Shown in pieces: positions 8,439-16,486 of a stretch of DNA of 64,000 nucleotides. The translations under genes and the position numbers were made by a program. Positions within the stretch are counted from its first letter, which is position 1. Each line of letters begins with the position of its first letter. The notes below the pieces were generated by a model. It searched no databases and was not told where the DNA came from. It saw only the letters and a list, made by a program, of their open reading frames with translations. This stretch comes from Methanocella paludicola SANAE (GTDB lineage: Archaea > Halobacteriota > Methanocellia > Methanocellales > Methanocellaceae), in contig NC_013665.1 of assembly GCF_000011005.1 (NCBI RefSeq), forward strand, positions 868,001 through 932,000. The letters run 5' to 3'.

Positions 8439-10388
8439 ATGCCTGTCGAGATGCCGGATCATATTTTAAGCAAGCTAAGCAGGGCGATGGATCAGCTTAA
8501 GGGCGTTTTCCGGAAGCGCGACACATCGAAGAATACGTTCGGATTGGGTGACCTGGCGTTCTTTTTTCAGTTTGTCCGACCGGTATGGAAACTGGGCGTC
8601 CTGAGCCTCATATTGACCGTCGCCATCGCGGCCTTCAGGTCCATGATACCACTGGGCGGAAAAGTGTTCATCGACTTTATCGTCAATCAGAACGGCTTCG
8701 AGGCCATTTCGGACATTCTTACGCCAATAGGCCTCGGATCCCTTGCACCGGCCATAATGAGCCTTTTCAGCTCGCTAAATCTAGTCATTGCCTTGCTGTT
8801 GATCGCCGGCATCTTTTACGGGCTGATGCAGGTCGTCCAGGGATACCTGACGGCAAAATACCAGCAGGAGCTGACATTTAACCTGGAGACACAGCTTTTC
8901 GACCATGTCCTGCGATTTCCCCTCACCTTCTTCAAGAATAAGCAGACAGGGTACCTGATGTCCCGGGTCTCGGACGACGTGGATACGCTGGAATATCTTT
9001 TCTCGAGCGCCATATCTCAGATCCTGTCGAGCGGGATGTACGTTATTTTTGGGGCAGCGATCCTGATATTATTGGATGTTAAGCTTGCAATTATCATGGC
9101 ATGCATGTTCCCGGTATATCTCCTGATACGATACTTCTTCTTTGCCCGGATCCGGGCCCTGAGCTATAGCGAGCGGGAATCGCACGCCGAGCTTTCGCAG
9201 GACATGCAGGAAGTGCTCTCCGGCGTCGAGGTGGTCAAGTCCCACGCGACTGAGGAGAAAGAGGTCGCAAGAGTCTCGGATCGGCTCCGGAAGGTCATCC
9301 AGGTGAGGCTCAACAACACGATCCTGATGTCCACGGCCAGCTCTGTCCTGAATAGCTTCCAGTATCTCTTATTATTAGTGATCATGATAGTCAGCGTCGG
9401 CGAGATACGCAGCGGCGCTATGACGATAGGCGACCTCGTGGCATTTATCGGCTACGTATTAACGCTGACCGGCTCGGTGAACAGCCTGTTTTATACTTAC
9501 CTGTCATTCCAGCCCGTGTTCGCGTCGATGGATCGGTTAAAGGAGATGTTCAGCATCGTGCCGGAGTTCGAGCGGCAGGGGAATAATAAAGCCCTGCTTA
9601 AGCCCGATAGAGTGACCGGGAATATAAAATACGCAGGCGTTTCCTTCGCCTATAACGTGAACGAGCCTGTGCTTAAGGATATTAGCTTTGAGGTGAAGCC
9701 TGGCGAAGTCGTGGCGCTAGTCGGCCCCAGCGGCGCAGGCAAGACCACGATGATCAATCTACTTCTTAAGCTGTATATCCCGCAATCGGGAGCCATCTAC
9801 CTGGACGGGAACGACCTGAACAAGATAGACCACGCCTGGCTGAGAAAACAGATAGGGATCGTGTCGCAGGATATTTTCCTGTTTAACGATACCATCGAGA
9901 ACAACATTAAGTATGGTAAAGCGTCTGCCACCCGGGAAGAAGTAATAGAGGCGGCGAAGAAAGCCCATATTCATAATCATATCCTGCAGATGCCGGATGG
10001 GTATGATACGGTTATCGGTGAGCGTGGCGCTAAGATGTCGGTGGGGCAGAGGCAGAGGATATCCATTGCGCGGGAGTTCTTGAAAGATGCGCCCATACTT
10101 ATTCTGGATGAGCCGACGTCGTCCGTTGATACGGAGACCGAGAGGTCTATAAAGGAGTCGATGAAGGAATTGACCAAAGGGAAGACTACGTTCATAATTT
10201 CACACAGGATGACGCTGGCGAATATGGCGGATAAGATCATTGTAATCGAGAATGGAAAGGTCGTGCAGACGGGGTCTCATCAAGAGCTCGTGATGAAAGA
10301 TGGCTTATATAAAACATTTTTTTCGACAGATGCTGCGGAATCGCCTGAAAGGACGTCCCCTGCGTATGGTTATAATGTAAACAATTAA
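8439..10388 (+). CDS. ABC exporter, fused membrane and ATPase domains (MsbA/LmrA type)
   Basis: A 649-residue half-transporter that would work as a dimer. The membrane domain spans roughly residues 45-340 with six helices. The nucleotide-binding domain follows with Walker A GPSGAGKT (about residues 429-436), Q-loop VSQDIFLFNDT, signature MSVGQRQR (about 533) and Walker B ILILDEPTSS, then the H-loop FIISHR. It exports lipids, peptides or drugs using ATP; the substrate cannot be told from sequence. It lies 2 kb from the modified-peptide cassette but on the other strand and with an insertion sequence between them, so a link to peptide export is only a guess. There are two possible ATG starts (8439 and 8451). 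GAGGG lies next to the first. Confidence 0.93.
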   Translation: MPVEMPDHILSKLSRAMDQLKGVFRKRDTSKNTFGLGDLAFFFQFVRPVWKLGVLSLILTVAIAAFRSMIPLGGKVFIDFIVNQNGFEAISDILTPIGLGSLAPAIMSLFSSLNLVIALLLIAGIFYGLMQVVQGYLTAKYQQELTFNLETQLFDHVLRFPLTFFKNKQTGYLMSRVSDDVDTLEYLFSSAISQILSSGMYVIFGAAILILLDVKLAIIMACMFPVYLLIRYFFFARIRALSYSERESHAELSQDMQEVLSGVEVVKSHATEEKEVARVSDRLRKVIQVRLNNTILMSTASSVLNSFQYLLLLVIMIVSVGEIRSGAMTIGDLVAFIGYVLTLTGSVNSLFYTYLSFQPVFASMDRLKEMFSIVPEFERQGNNKALLKPDRVTGNIKYAGVSFAYNVNEPVLKDISFEVKPGEVVALVGPSGAGKTTMINLLLKLYIPQSGAIYLDGNDLNKIDHAWLRKQIGIVSQDIFLFNDTIENNIKYGKASATREEVIEAAKKAHIHNHILQMPDGYDTVIGERGAKMSVGQRQRISIAREFLKDAPILILDEPTSSVDTETERSIKESMKELTKGKTTFIISHRMTLANMADKIIVIENGKVVQTGSHQELVMKDGLYKTFFSTDAAESPERTSPAYGYNVNN

Positions 10389-10406
10389 AGATGGAAAGAT
10401 TATAGC

Positions 10407-10430
10407 AGCATTAATGCTTTTTATTATTTG
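10407..10430 (+). terminator. Hairpin terminator after ABC exporter
   Basis: AGCATTAATGCT at 10407-10418 is a short perfect palindrome directly followed by TTTTATTATTT. It lies 19 nt after the exporter stop codon. Confidence 0.6.
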
Positions 10431-10532
10431 CAGACATAAAGTTGAAATTGGTTATCTAATCATTATATAGAGGCAATTAGTAATACCACGCTTAAGGGGA
10501 CGAGATGTTGTTGAGATAAGTAAAAAAAGTAT

Positions 10533-10710
10533 ATGGAACCGAGGTTAGTACCCCTTAGCAAAATCGGGGAATGGATAAAAGAGGATGTAGACAAATACGC
10601 CTAATAACTATAATAGTTTTAACGAGCTAACGGATAAGGTTCATAACAATGATGATCTATTGCATAAAATGGATATGCCTAAATTGAGTAATATGATAAA
10701 AAAAGAGTGA
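10533..10710 (+). pseudogene. Frameshifted small gene remnant beside IS copy 1
   Basis: ATG 10533 opens a 23-residue frame (MEPRLVPLSKIGEWIKEDVD...) that stops at 10604. A second frame, shifted by one base, continues with coding-like sequence (NSFNELTDKVHNNDDLLHKM...IKKE) to TGA 10710. Joined by one frameshift near 10598 they would give about 60 residues. A TATA-like CATTATATAG lies near 10460. The final codons and stop fall inside the target duplication of the insertion sequence, so the element landed exactly at the end of this frame. I recognise no family. It may be a broken gene or chance coding-like sequence. Confidence 0.3.
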
Positions 10711-11764
10711 TAGGGTGTTGCATAATTAGTTTATGATGGTTGTTCTGGGGCTTTTTTCGTGAATTAGTTGGTGGAGTGCTTGGATTAGTCTTGCGATTAG
10801 GGTTATGCCGACTTTTACTTGGACTTTTTCTCTCCCAGTGGTTTTTAAGTCGGAAAGTCCTAGCTGTTCTTTGAGTAGGAAATTCGCGTGTTCGCAATCC
10901 ATCCTGTTTTTATATAATTGGTCGATCTTTTCATCGGCGAGTTCGAGGTAATCTTGTATCCTGTATTTGTTTACTGGTTTTTTAGTGTTCCTTTTATTCC
11001 TCGCAGCGATGAATAATACGCCTACTTCTCCATGGTTTTCTATGTTCTCTTTTGTGTCGTAGGCCTTGTCAGCGAGTATCGTGTTTACCTTGAAAAGGCG
11101 TGCTCCAAGCCTTTTTATCAGTGGCCTGGTCTGAGTATTATCATGACGGTTAGCCCTGGTAACCGTATAACAGATGGGAGTCATGGACTGTAGATCGTAT
11201 AACAAGTGAACCTTGTAACCGTAGTAGAACTTTTTCCTGATATGGTCATAGCCCCAATCGGCGTCCTCGTCTCCGAGGCTGAAAGCCTCCACCTTGGTAC
11301 TGTCAATGCCCAGCATGGACATGTGGAGCGGTTCTTCTCTCATGATCCCTGTATTAATGATCATCATGATCCTCGGAATGTGCTCTCCAAATCTGTCTTT
11401 ATACCTGCTAAACAGGCTATGATGTGGTAATCGATTAAAGCCAAGATTCTTCATTTTATATTTATCCCGTTCCAACAATCGTACCAATTTTCTTACCGAG
11501 GTAATACCGCTAAGCTCCATGTACAAAAAAGCTCGCAGGAAGGCGATCACACTATACCCGAAAGGCCTACCCCTACCCGGGTAACGCTCCAGGAAAACAA
11601 GAAGTTGCCAATCAAACGAATCCAAAACCTCAAGATGCACATCAGAAAGTATATTTAACTGACAACCAAGACAACTATGGGTTATCAGCAAGCCGTTTTT
11701 CACTACCATGAACAAAGCTTGCCCAGATAACCCCAAATACTTTTATGAATTCTGCAACACCCTA
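10711..11764 (-). mobile_element. IS4-type insertion sequence, copy 1 (1054 bp)
   Basis: The ends are perfect 12-bp inverted repeats, TAGGGTGTTGCA and TGCAACACCCTA. They enclose one transposase gene on the minus strand. The flanks carry a 9-bp direct repeat, AAAGAGTGA, at 10702-10710 and 11765-11773, so this copy inserted on its own. Its partner at 16487-17540 has exactly the same length and orientation. Confidence 0.92.
10726..11709 (-). CDS. DDE transposase of IS4-type element, copy 1
   Basis: A 327-residue DDE transposase starting at ATG 11709. The frame could extend to TTG 11736, but the second copy starts at the equivalent ATG. Catalytic acidic residues are visible in LGIDSTKVEA, LADKAYDT and the C-terminal YKNRMDCEHANFLLK. 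The last motif fits the Y-(2)-R-(3)-E-(6)-K signature of the IS4 family. The enzyme would cut and paste the 1054-bp element. The gene is intact and closely resembles the copy at 16502-17485, with scattered substitutions. Confidence 0.92.
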   Translation of the reverse strand: MVVKNGLLITHSCLGCQLNILSDVHLEVLDSFDWQLLVFLERYPGRGRPFGYSVIAFLRAFLYMELSGITSVRKLVRLLERDKYKMKNLGFNRLPHHSLFSRYKDRFGEHIPRIMMIINTGIMREEPLHMSMLGIDSTKVEAFSLGDEDADWGYDHIRKKFYYGYKVHLLYDLQSMTPICYTVTRANRHDNTQTRPLIKRLGARLFKVNTILADKAYDTKENIENHGEVGVLFIAARNKRNTKKPVNKYRIQDYLELADEKIDQLYKNRMDCEHANFLLKEQLGLSDLKTTGREKVQVKVGITLIARLIQALHQLIHEKSPRTTIIN

Positions 11765-11829
11765 AAAGAGTGAGAAAAATAGATTTAGTTATCGAGATCT
11801 AATCGATTTTTTTATCTCGATAACCGTAG

Positions 11830-12465
11830 TCATACAATTTTTTCCGAAGGCTTCGGAAGCGACTTATCATCAATAAAAAGTCTAAACGGCGGCCGTATAT
11901 TCCATTTACCGGTTGCGGGCACATATTTTCCAAGCATATGCTGCCCAACGACTAATAATAGCTCGTCGCCATCGGGTCTTTTAATGGTTATGACACGGTA
12001 TTTGATAAATCTGGGTAAAATGGCTCTACATATTCCGAATCTCGAAAGTATTCTATAAGGCCAATTGAGTACTTTTAATAACAGGGCATTTACGGATAAA
12101 ATATAGCCGTAGATTTTAGAAAATATGATTCCACAACCCCCATTATATACCCTGGATATCCTTTTGCCATGCTTTACATAGTATACCATGCCCATGATAT
12201 ATTCAGGGGTGCGGAAACCTCTGTCAGGTAGTATATTATTATCGCCCTTGGTCGTTACTCCGTTTTGATGGATAGAGATAACCCGATGGGCGATAATTTG
12301 AGAGTCGTATTCGTCTTTCCATTTAAAAACGATTACATCTCCGGATTGTATATTATTACAGGGAGCAATATAAAGGACATCTAAATCTCGGAATAAGGGA
12401 TACATGCTGTTACCGGTATAAACGATCTGCTTGAAGTCATCTAAAGACTTGACAGAGGCATTCAT
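11830..12465 (-). CDS. S26-type (signal-peptidase-like) serine peptidase of RiPP cassette
   Basis: A 211-residue protein with signal-peptidase I motifs: GNSMYPLF (Ser20, the expected nucleophile), AHRVI (His60, as in Sec11-type enzymes) and TKGDNN..PD (Asp75/Asp81). The usual N-terminal membrane anchor is missing; the only long hydrophobic stretch is after the catalytic domain (about residues 112-140). It is the last gene of the minus-strand peptide-modification cassette. Peptidases of this type occur beside several RiPP systems and may remove the leader peptide. That job is inferred from context; general signal peptide processing is the alternative. The insertion sequence lies 66 nt downstream. 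Confidence 0.8.
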   Translation of the reverse strand: MNASVKSLDDFKQIVYTGNSMYPLFRDLDVLYIAPCNNIQSGDVIVFKWKDEYDSQIIAHRVISIHQNGVTTKGDNNILPDRGFRTPEYIMGMVYYVKHGKRISRVYNGGCGIIFSKIYGYILSVNALLLKVLNWPYRILSRFGICRAILPRFIKYRVITIKRPDGDELLLVVGQHMLGKYVPATGKWNIRPPFRLFIDDKSLPKPSEKIV

Positions 12466-12515
12466 AATCGATTCCTTTAATCAATAATGTATTATTTATG
12501 ATATGTAGATTGTCT

Positions 12516-13433
12516 CTACGAGATATCTGGAAGCACCTTTTCAATTTCTTCCCAAAATTTACCCGTTAGGCTTACGCTAAGCCTGTATGAGCGTATTTTA
12601 CGGGATATGTCACAGGCATTATTGAACATTTGCTTTCTTATTCGGGCTTTTTCTGAATCCTCTAGATTATAAAATAGCCTGCCTCCCGCCTGCATTGCAA
12701 AAGTAAAGATCTCCGTTGCTGCAGTACCCTGCAAAAGTGGGATGACTTTATCTGAGCTGGCCTGCTCAAGGAAAAAGATAGCTTCTACGGGCACATGGCT
12801 CTGGGCATCCCATGTATGCCCAGGTTTATGCAATAGGAAATTACTCCAGGTGGGAAAAGGATGCGCATGGTAATTTTTCTCTGCATCACATACTATTAAG
12901 GCTTCATCATCGCAGAGGGGATGCCATGGGGGGGAAATGCGCCGACAACACGTGGATTTACCAGTCTGGCCATTCGCTGCAAGTAGAATGCCATGACCGT
13001 TCTTCTCAATGAGAGCACAATGGAACGGAAGCCCGCCGGAATTAATAGCTCTTGAATAGAACGGATATAACAAATAGCTCATTTTAAATATTTCTACTTC
13101 ATAGGGACCCTCCGTGCCAATATCACATATCGTATCCAATGTTTCAGTGTTTTGCCATATCTTAGCGAACCCTTCATCGATAAAGACCCATTTATCTCCC
13201 GGTAAATTTATTATTTTTTTCGCCTCCGATAATAATTCCTGACTCGGAACATTACCTGAAAAGGAACGTATTATAACCATTTTTTTTGAACAGCATGTAA
13301 AACTTTCGCTTAATCCCATTATTCCGGCAAATGTTTTTGTAAAAAGCTTAGCGTTGTCATTGGCGATAATGTACCAACTTTGGCCGCCAAATAAATTAAA
13401 AGAAAATTCATTTTGGTTTTTAACGGATTTCAT
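12516..13433 (-). CDS. HPr-kinase-like P-loop protein of RiPP cassette (ScmC-like)
   Basis: A 305-residue protein with a P-loop NGQTGKST (residues 154-161) after LPFHCALIEKNGHGILLAA, the arrangement of HPr-kinase/PEPCK-like ATPases. DDEALIV follows near residue 175. Such proteins are regular members of modified-peptide clusters with a PqqD-like carrier and may phosphorylate the peptide or another cassette protein. From memory, the layout matches ScmC of the SynChlorMet cassette, which also has two radical SAM/SPASM proteins; I could not check a model score. It lies between the precursor and the S26 peptidase genes, 50 nt from the latter, in one operon. Substrate unknown. Confidence 0.78.
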   Translation of the reverse strand: MKSVKNQNEFSFNLFGGQSWYIIANDNAKLFTKTFAGIMGLSESFTCCSKKMVIIRSFSGNVPSQELLSEAKKIINLPGDKWVFIDEGFAKIWQNTETLDTICDIGTEGPYEVEIFKMSYLLYPFYSRAINSGGLPFHCALIEKNGHGILLAANGQTGKSTCCRRISPPWHPLCDDEALIVCDAEKNYHAHPFPTWSNFLLHKPGHTWDAQSHVPVEAIFFLEQASSDKVIPLLQGTAATEIFTFAMQAGGRLFYNLEDSEKARIRKQMFNNACDISRKIRSYRLSVSLTGKFWEEIEKVLPDIS

Positions 13434-13496
13434 AAAAAGTATATAATCAGAGATGGTATGAATTTCAACATCTCTTGCTAAATTACACGATAATAA

Positions 13497-13679
13497 TCAT
13501 ACAACCGTGTATCCACCAGCGCATCCACCATTACCGCCGGCATTATATCCTGCACCACAGGACCCTTTACCTCCAGGGTTATTTGGTGCTGAACCGGGAC
13601 CACAACTATAAGGACTGCCGCCCAATGCTTTTTCGTTCAATACAATGATTTTTGGCTCTTCATATTGTATTTTAACCAT
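13497..13679 (-). CDS. RiPP precursor peptide, 60 residues, Gly/Cys-rich core
   Basis: A 60-residue peptide with a clear ribosome-binding site (GGGGTG, 7 nt before ATG 13679). The first 19 residues (MVKIQYEEPKIIVLNEKAL) look like a leader. The rest is a core rich in Gly, with Cys26, Cys41 and Cys53, Tyr24, Tyr45 and Tyr57, and several Asn and Ser. The three blocks SPYSCGPG, GSCGAGYN and GGCAGGY look like a loose repeat. It sits directly downstream of the two radical SAM/SPASM genes and upstream of the HPr-kinase-like gene, the expected place for the substrate. The modification is unknown; Cys-linked crosslinks (thioether, ranthipeptide-like) or Tyr-based ones are possible. Confidence 0.85.
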   Translation of the reverse strand: MVKIQYEEPKIIVLNEKALGGSPYSCGPGSAPNNPGGKGSCGAGYNAGGNGGCAGGYTVV

Positions 13680-13752
13680 TATTACACCCCTTTTGGATAC
13701 CTTTTTTCCTAATAGATAATTTTTTACTAGCTATAATACTTTACTTGTTAAC

Positions 13753-14853
13753 CTATATATCATTTTTGATTAATCGGGAGCCCGGGAACATATTGAGCTT
13801 CAGGGATTCTTCACAGTACCAGAAGGGCGACCAGAGGCTACTCGTTCGATAATAATTCTGCGCGATACAGCTCCCGAGGCAAATATTTTTCATCAGACAA
13901 CCCTTACAAACACCCTCGAGATGTCCCGGGATTTTTTCACGTATCTCTTTTAATGTAAGCGTATTATTCCAAACATCGCTAAGGCGGTCTTTAGTAGCAT
14001 TGCCGAAAACCATCTCGGGAATGGACTCTCCGATACCGCACAGGGCATAGGACCCATCCGAGAGGACCCCTATGATGCCCTTGATACCACAGATGCCGCA
14101 TCCATTGCTATTTTCGCCGAACATCCTTGCCAGCGGCCTGAAAGCAGGTGGATGGCCGAAAAATATCTTAAGGCTCGTGGAGCTGGATAATATATTCTCT
14201 ACCCACTCGCCTATATGTATAAGCTCCTCAATGGATAGTGTTTCACCCGAGTTGTGTAAATGTTTTCCCCGGGCAGTCGGCTGGACAATATTGAATTTTA
14301 CTGACGATGCGCCCAGTGTTTCCGCCAGCCGGATCATCTCCTCCATCTGGCCTTTATTGTGCCGCATGACGGTCATGATGATCTGTGGCGATACACCAGT
14401 CTCTACAAGATTTTTAATCCCGCTAATAGTATCATTAAAACAACCTTTTACTCCTCTGACCCATTCATGTGTATCCGCATTCACCCCGTCGAGGCTTACG
14501 CTCACGAACGGCGCATTGCATTCGGCTATCCTTCTCGACACATCAGGAGTACAGAACACACCATTGGTCTCTATACCGAGCCCTAGGTTCTCCTGTTTTA
14601 TGAGCTCAAGGATATTATTGATATCCGGGTGCATGAGCGGCTCTCCGCCGGTCAATTTAACGGCAGCAAGGCCAAGCGGCCTAGCCTGTTTAATGATCGA
14701 TTGGAAGAGATTAAAGGGTAAAGATGGATATGTGTGCTTACTGTCCTGGTATTTTGGCGCAATCCAGCAATGGCGGCAGTGCAGGTTACAGCCTTCCGTC
14801 AAGTAAAAGTATATCTGGTTTAGGGGATATTTTTCAACAACAGGCTCTTGCAT
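13753..14853 (-). CDS. Radical SAM/SPASM peptide maturase (ScmF-like)
   Basis: I chose ATG 14853, which overlaps the upstream stop as TAATG; a GTG at 14868 is also in frame. The product has 366 residues. The radical SAM cluster motif CNLHCRHC is at residues 22-29 and KLTGGEP follows. The C-terminal SPASM region has C-x2-C (GCGIC), a Cys in SYALCGIG, and GVCKGCLMKNICLGSC, which would bind auxiliary Fe-S clusters. Enzymes of this kind install crosslinks in peptides. It is translationally coupled to the first radical SAM gene and lies just before the precursor gene. It resembles ScmF by remembered layout only. Confidence 0.88.
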   Translation of the reverse strand: MQEPVVEKYPLNQIYFYLTEGCNLHCRHCWIAPKYQDSKHTYPSLPFNLFQSIIKQARPLGLAAVKLTGGEPLMHPDINNILELIKQENLGLGIETNGVFCTPDVSRRIAECNAPFVSVSLDGVNADTHEWVRGVKGCFNDTISGIKNLVETGVSPQIIMTVMRHNKGQMEEMIRLAETLGASSVKFNIVQPTARGKHLHNSGETLSIEELIHIGEWVENILSSSTSLKIFFGHPPAFRPLARMFGENSNGCGICGIKGIIGVLSDGSYALCGIGESIPEMVFGNATKDRLSDVWNNTLTLKEIREKIPGHLEGVCKGCLMKNICLGSCIAQNYYRTSSLWSPFWYCEESLKLNMFPGSRLIKNDI

Positions 14854-15980
14854 TATTCCACATCCCACTTTTCCGTGTCGTTATAGATATCAGCGACCCT
14901 TCCACCTTCCTCGATGAAACGGCGAAGGCATCCTTCAGGGCTCGGATGATTCACTTCGCCCGTCAGCGTATAGGCAAGCGCAGGACAGTTCCCCGTACAA
15001 TAGGGAATGTACTTGCATCTATTGCAAAACTCGAACTGCGACAGTGGTATCGTATGCCGCTCTCTTAACATGGTAAGCTTCGGGTGATGCTGCCAGATCT
15101 CTAGCAGGCTATCACGGTTGATGTGCCCCAGCTCCATGTGGCTGAGCTGGAGGCATGGCACGATGACGCCGTCAGGCCTTACCGCGAACTTTTCCAGAGG
15201 CCCGTTACATCCTGTAAGATAGCCTCTATCCGGTATAGATCTCTCCCCTTTGCTCAACGCTTCTTCCATTCCCGCCCATCTTCTAGCATCTGATAATGGA
15301 CCTGCCGAGGCGCTAATACGCCCATCATATTTTTTATTGAGCCTTAGAAGACTTTCCATCGCGAGCATATATTCATCGGCAGTCAATTGCACCTGCTTTT
15401 TATTTTTCCTGCAGAGGCCCATATAGGAGGCCGCATTCGTAGAAAATTCAGGGAGCCCAAGGTCTTCTAGCAGAAGCTTTGCGATATTGTCCAGGTCGCC
15501 GACGTTGCCCCTATGTATCGTGACACGTATGGATACGGGAACATCGTGTGCCCGGAGGAGCTTAACGCCTTCCATCGCACGCATGAAGTTGCCTTCTCCC
15601 CTGAATACGTCATGAGTCGATGGGATCGACCCGTCAATCGATACCTGCACCGTCTTACAGCGCCGGGTAGACGATAAAAATGCCGCAAGCTCGTCGGTGA
15701 TCAGCGTCCCGTTCGTTAATATGCTGAACCTCATCCGGTTCAGGATGATTCCTTCTATGATCTCTCGGATGTCGCTTCGGCAGAACGGCTCTCCGCCGCT
15801 TAAAGTGACGTCCATGACGCTGCAGCGGTTCAGCCCTTTAAAAAACTCCAGCCATTCCTCTTTCGGCAGGTCGTTGCTAATGTCGGACGCGCTAGTAAAA
15901 TGGCTGCAGTAGAGGCACCTAAGATTGCATTTTCCCGTGATCTCGATATCTACGGACCTGGGTGACCTCATGAGCTTCAT
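14853..15980 (-). CDS. Radical SAM/SPASM peptide maturase (ScmE-like)
   Basis: A 375-residue protein with the cluster motif CNLRCLYC at residues 18-25 and LSGGEP shortly after. The SPASM tail carries TGCNGPLEKF, VPCLQLS, FCNRCKYIPYCTGNC and PEGC, enough cysteines for two auxiliary Fe-S clusters. It is the first of two different maturases in this cassette, 16 nt downstream of the PqqD-like gene and overlapping the next one by 1 nt. The pair suggests two successive chemical changes on the same peptide, or a heteromeric enzyme. The family is secure; the reaction is unknown. Confidence 0.9.
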   Translation of the reverse strand: MKLMRSPRSVDIEITGKCNLRCLYCSHFTSASDISNDLPKEEWLEFFKGLNRCSVMDVTLSGGEPFCRSDIREIIEGIILNRMRFSILTNGTLITDELAAFLSSTRRCKTVQVSIDGSIPSTHDVFRGEGNFMRAMEGVKLLRAHDVPVSIRVTIHRGNVGDLDNIAKLLLEDLGLPEFSTNAASYMGLCRKNKKQVQLTADEYMLAMESLLRLNKKYDGRISASAGPLSDARRWAGMEEALSKGERSIPDRGYLTGCNGPLEKFAVRPDGVIVPCLQLSHMELGHINRDSLLEIWQHHPKLTMLRERHTIPLSQFEFCNRCKYIPYCTGNCPALAYTLTGEVNHPSPEGCLRRFIEEGGRVADIYNDTEKWDVE

Positions 15981-15996
15981 ATGAATAACCTGTCTT

Positions 15997-16275
15997 TTAA
16001 ACTTCTTGTCCAGCTAGGCCACGCTTTGTCAGGTCGCTAACGAAGTTGTTGATATGGTCTATTGATTTTTCCGGCACTCTATCGAATTGCGATATCAACT
16101 CGTTATAGATGTCTTCTACGGTATGCCGGCCATCCAGGCGTTTCCATATGAAGACGCCGATGGGGTTTAAGCCGTATACCTCGCCGGTGTCCGGATCGAA
16201 GAGTAATGCCCAGTCGTCGAACTCCTCGCGGAGGACGACGGACGGGTTCGCTATAGCTCTATTTATTGTTTCCAA
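15997..16275 (-). CDS. PqqD-like peptide-binding protein (RRE domain) of RiPP cassette
   Basis: A 92-residue protein that fits the PqqD family over its whole length: WALLFDPDTGEVYGLNPIG, then FIWKRLDGRHTVEDI. PqqD-like domains bind the leader of the precursor peptide and present it to the radical SAM enzyme. It is the first gene of the five-gene core, with the two maturases immediately downstream. About 120 nt upstream is a perfect 8-bp inverted repeat that may control the operon. An insertion sequence begins 211 nt upstream and separates it from the nucleotidyltransferase gene. Confidence 0.88.
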   Translation of the reverse strand: METINRAIANPSVVLREEFDDWALLFDPDTGEVYGLNPIGVFIWKRLDGRHTVEDIYNELISQFDRVPEKSIDHINNFVSDLTKRGLAGQEV

Positions 16276-16394
16276 TTTGTTTAGCCCCCTACACCCAGCG
16301 ATGTTTGGATGCTTATGTCTAGCACATAATTAATGTACAGTATCTGCGGTTCCTTTGTTTACCTTTACACATAAATAGCTAGTGGTGAACGACA

Positions 16395-16415
16395 ATCAAT
16401 TTGATTAAAATTGAT
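16395..16415. promoter_or_regulatory. Inverted repeat upstream of RiPP operon
   Basis: ATCAATTT, a 5-nt spacer and AAATTGAT form a perfect 8-bp dyad about 120 nt upstream of the PqqD-like gene. It lies in the 211-nt stretch between that gene and insertion-sequence copy 2. It could be an operator; no regulator gene is seen nearby. Confidence 0.4.
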
Positions 16416-16486
16416 AAAATTTCTGCATTTTAAAATAATTTTGTTCAATAATTTAGATAGTTATTGTAAAATTGTTTACTAGAACA

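Noticed and set aside
14072-14806. 244-residue plus-strand frame opposite a radical SAM gene
   Set aside because: The minus-strand gene has intact cluster and SPASM motifs; the plus-strand frame has none.
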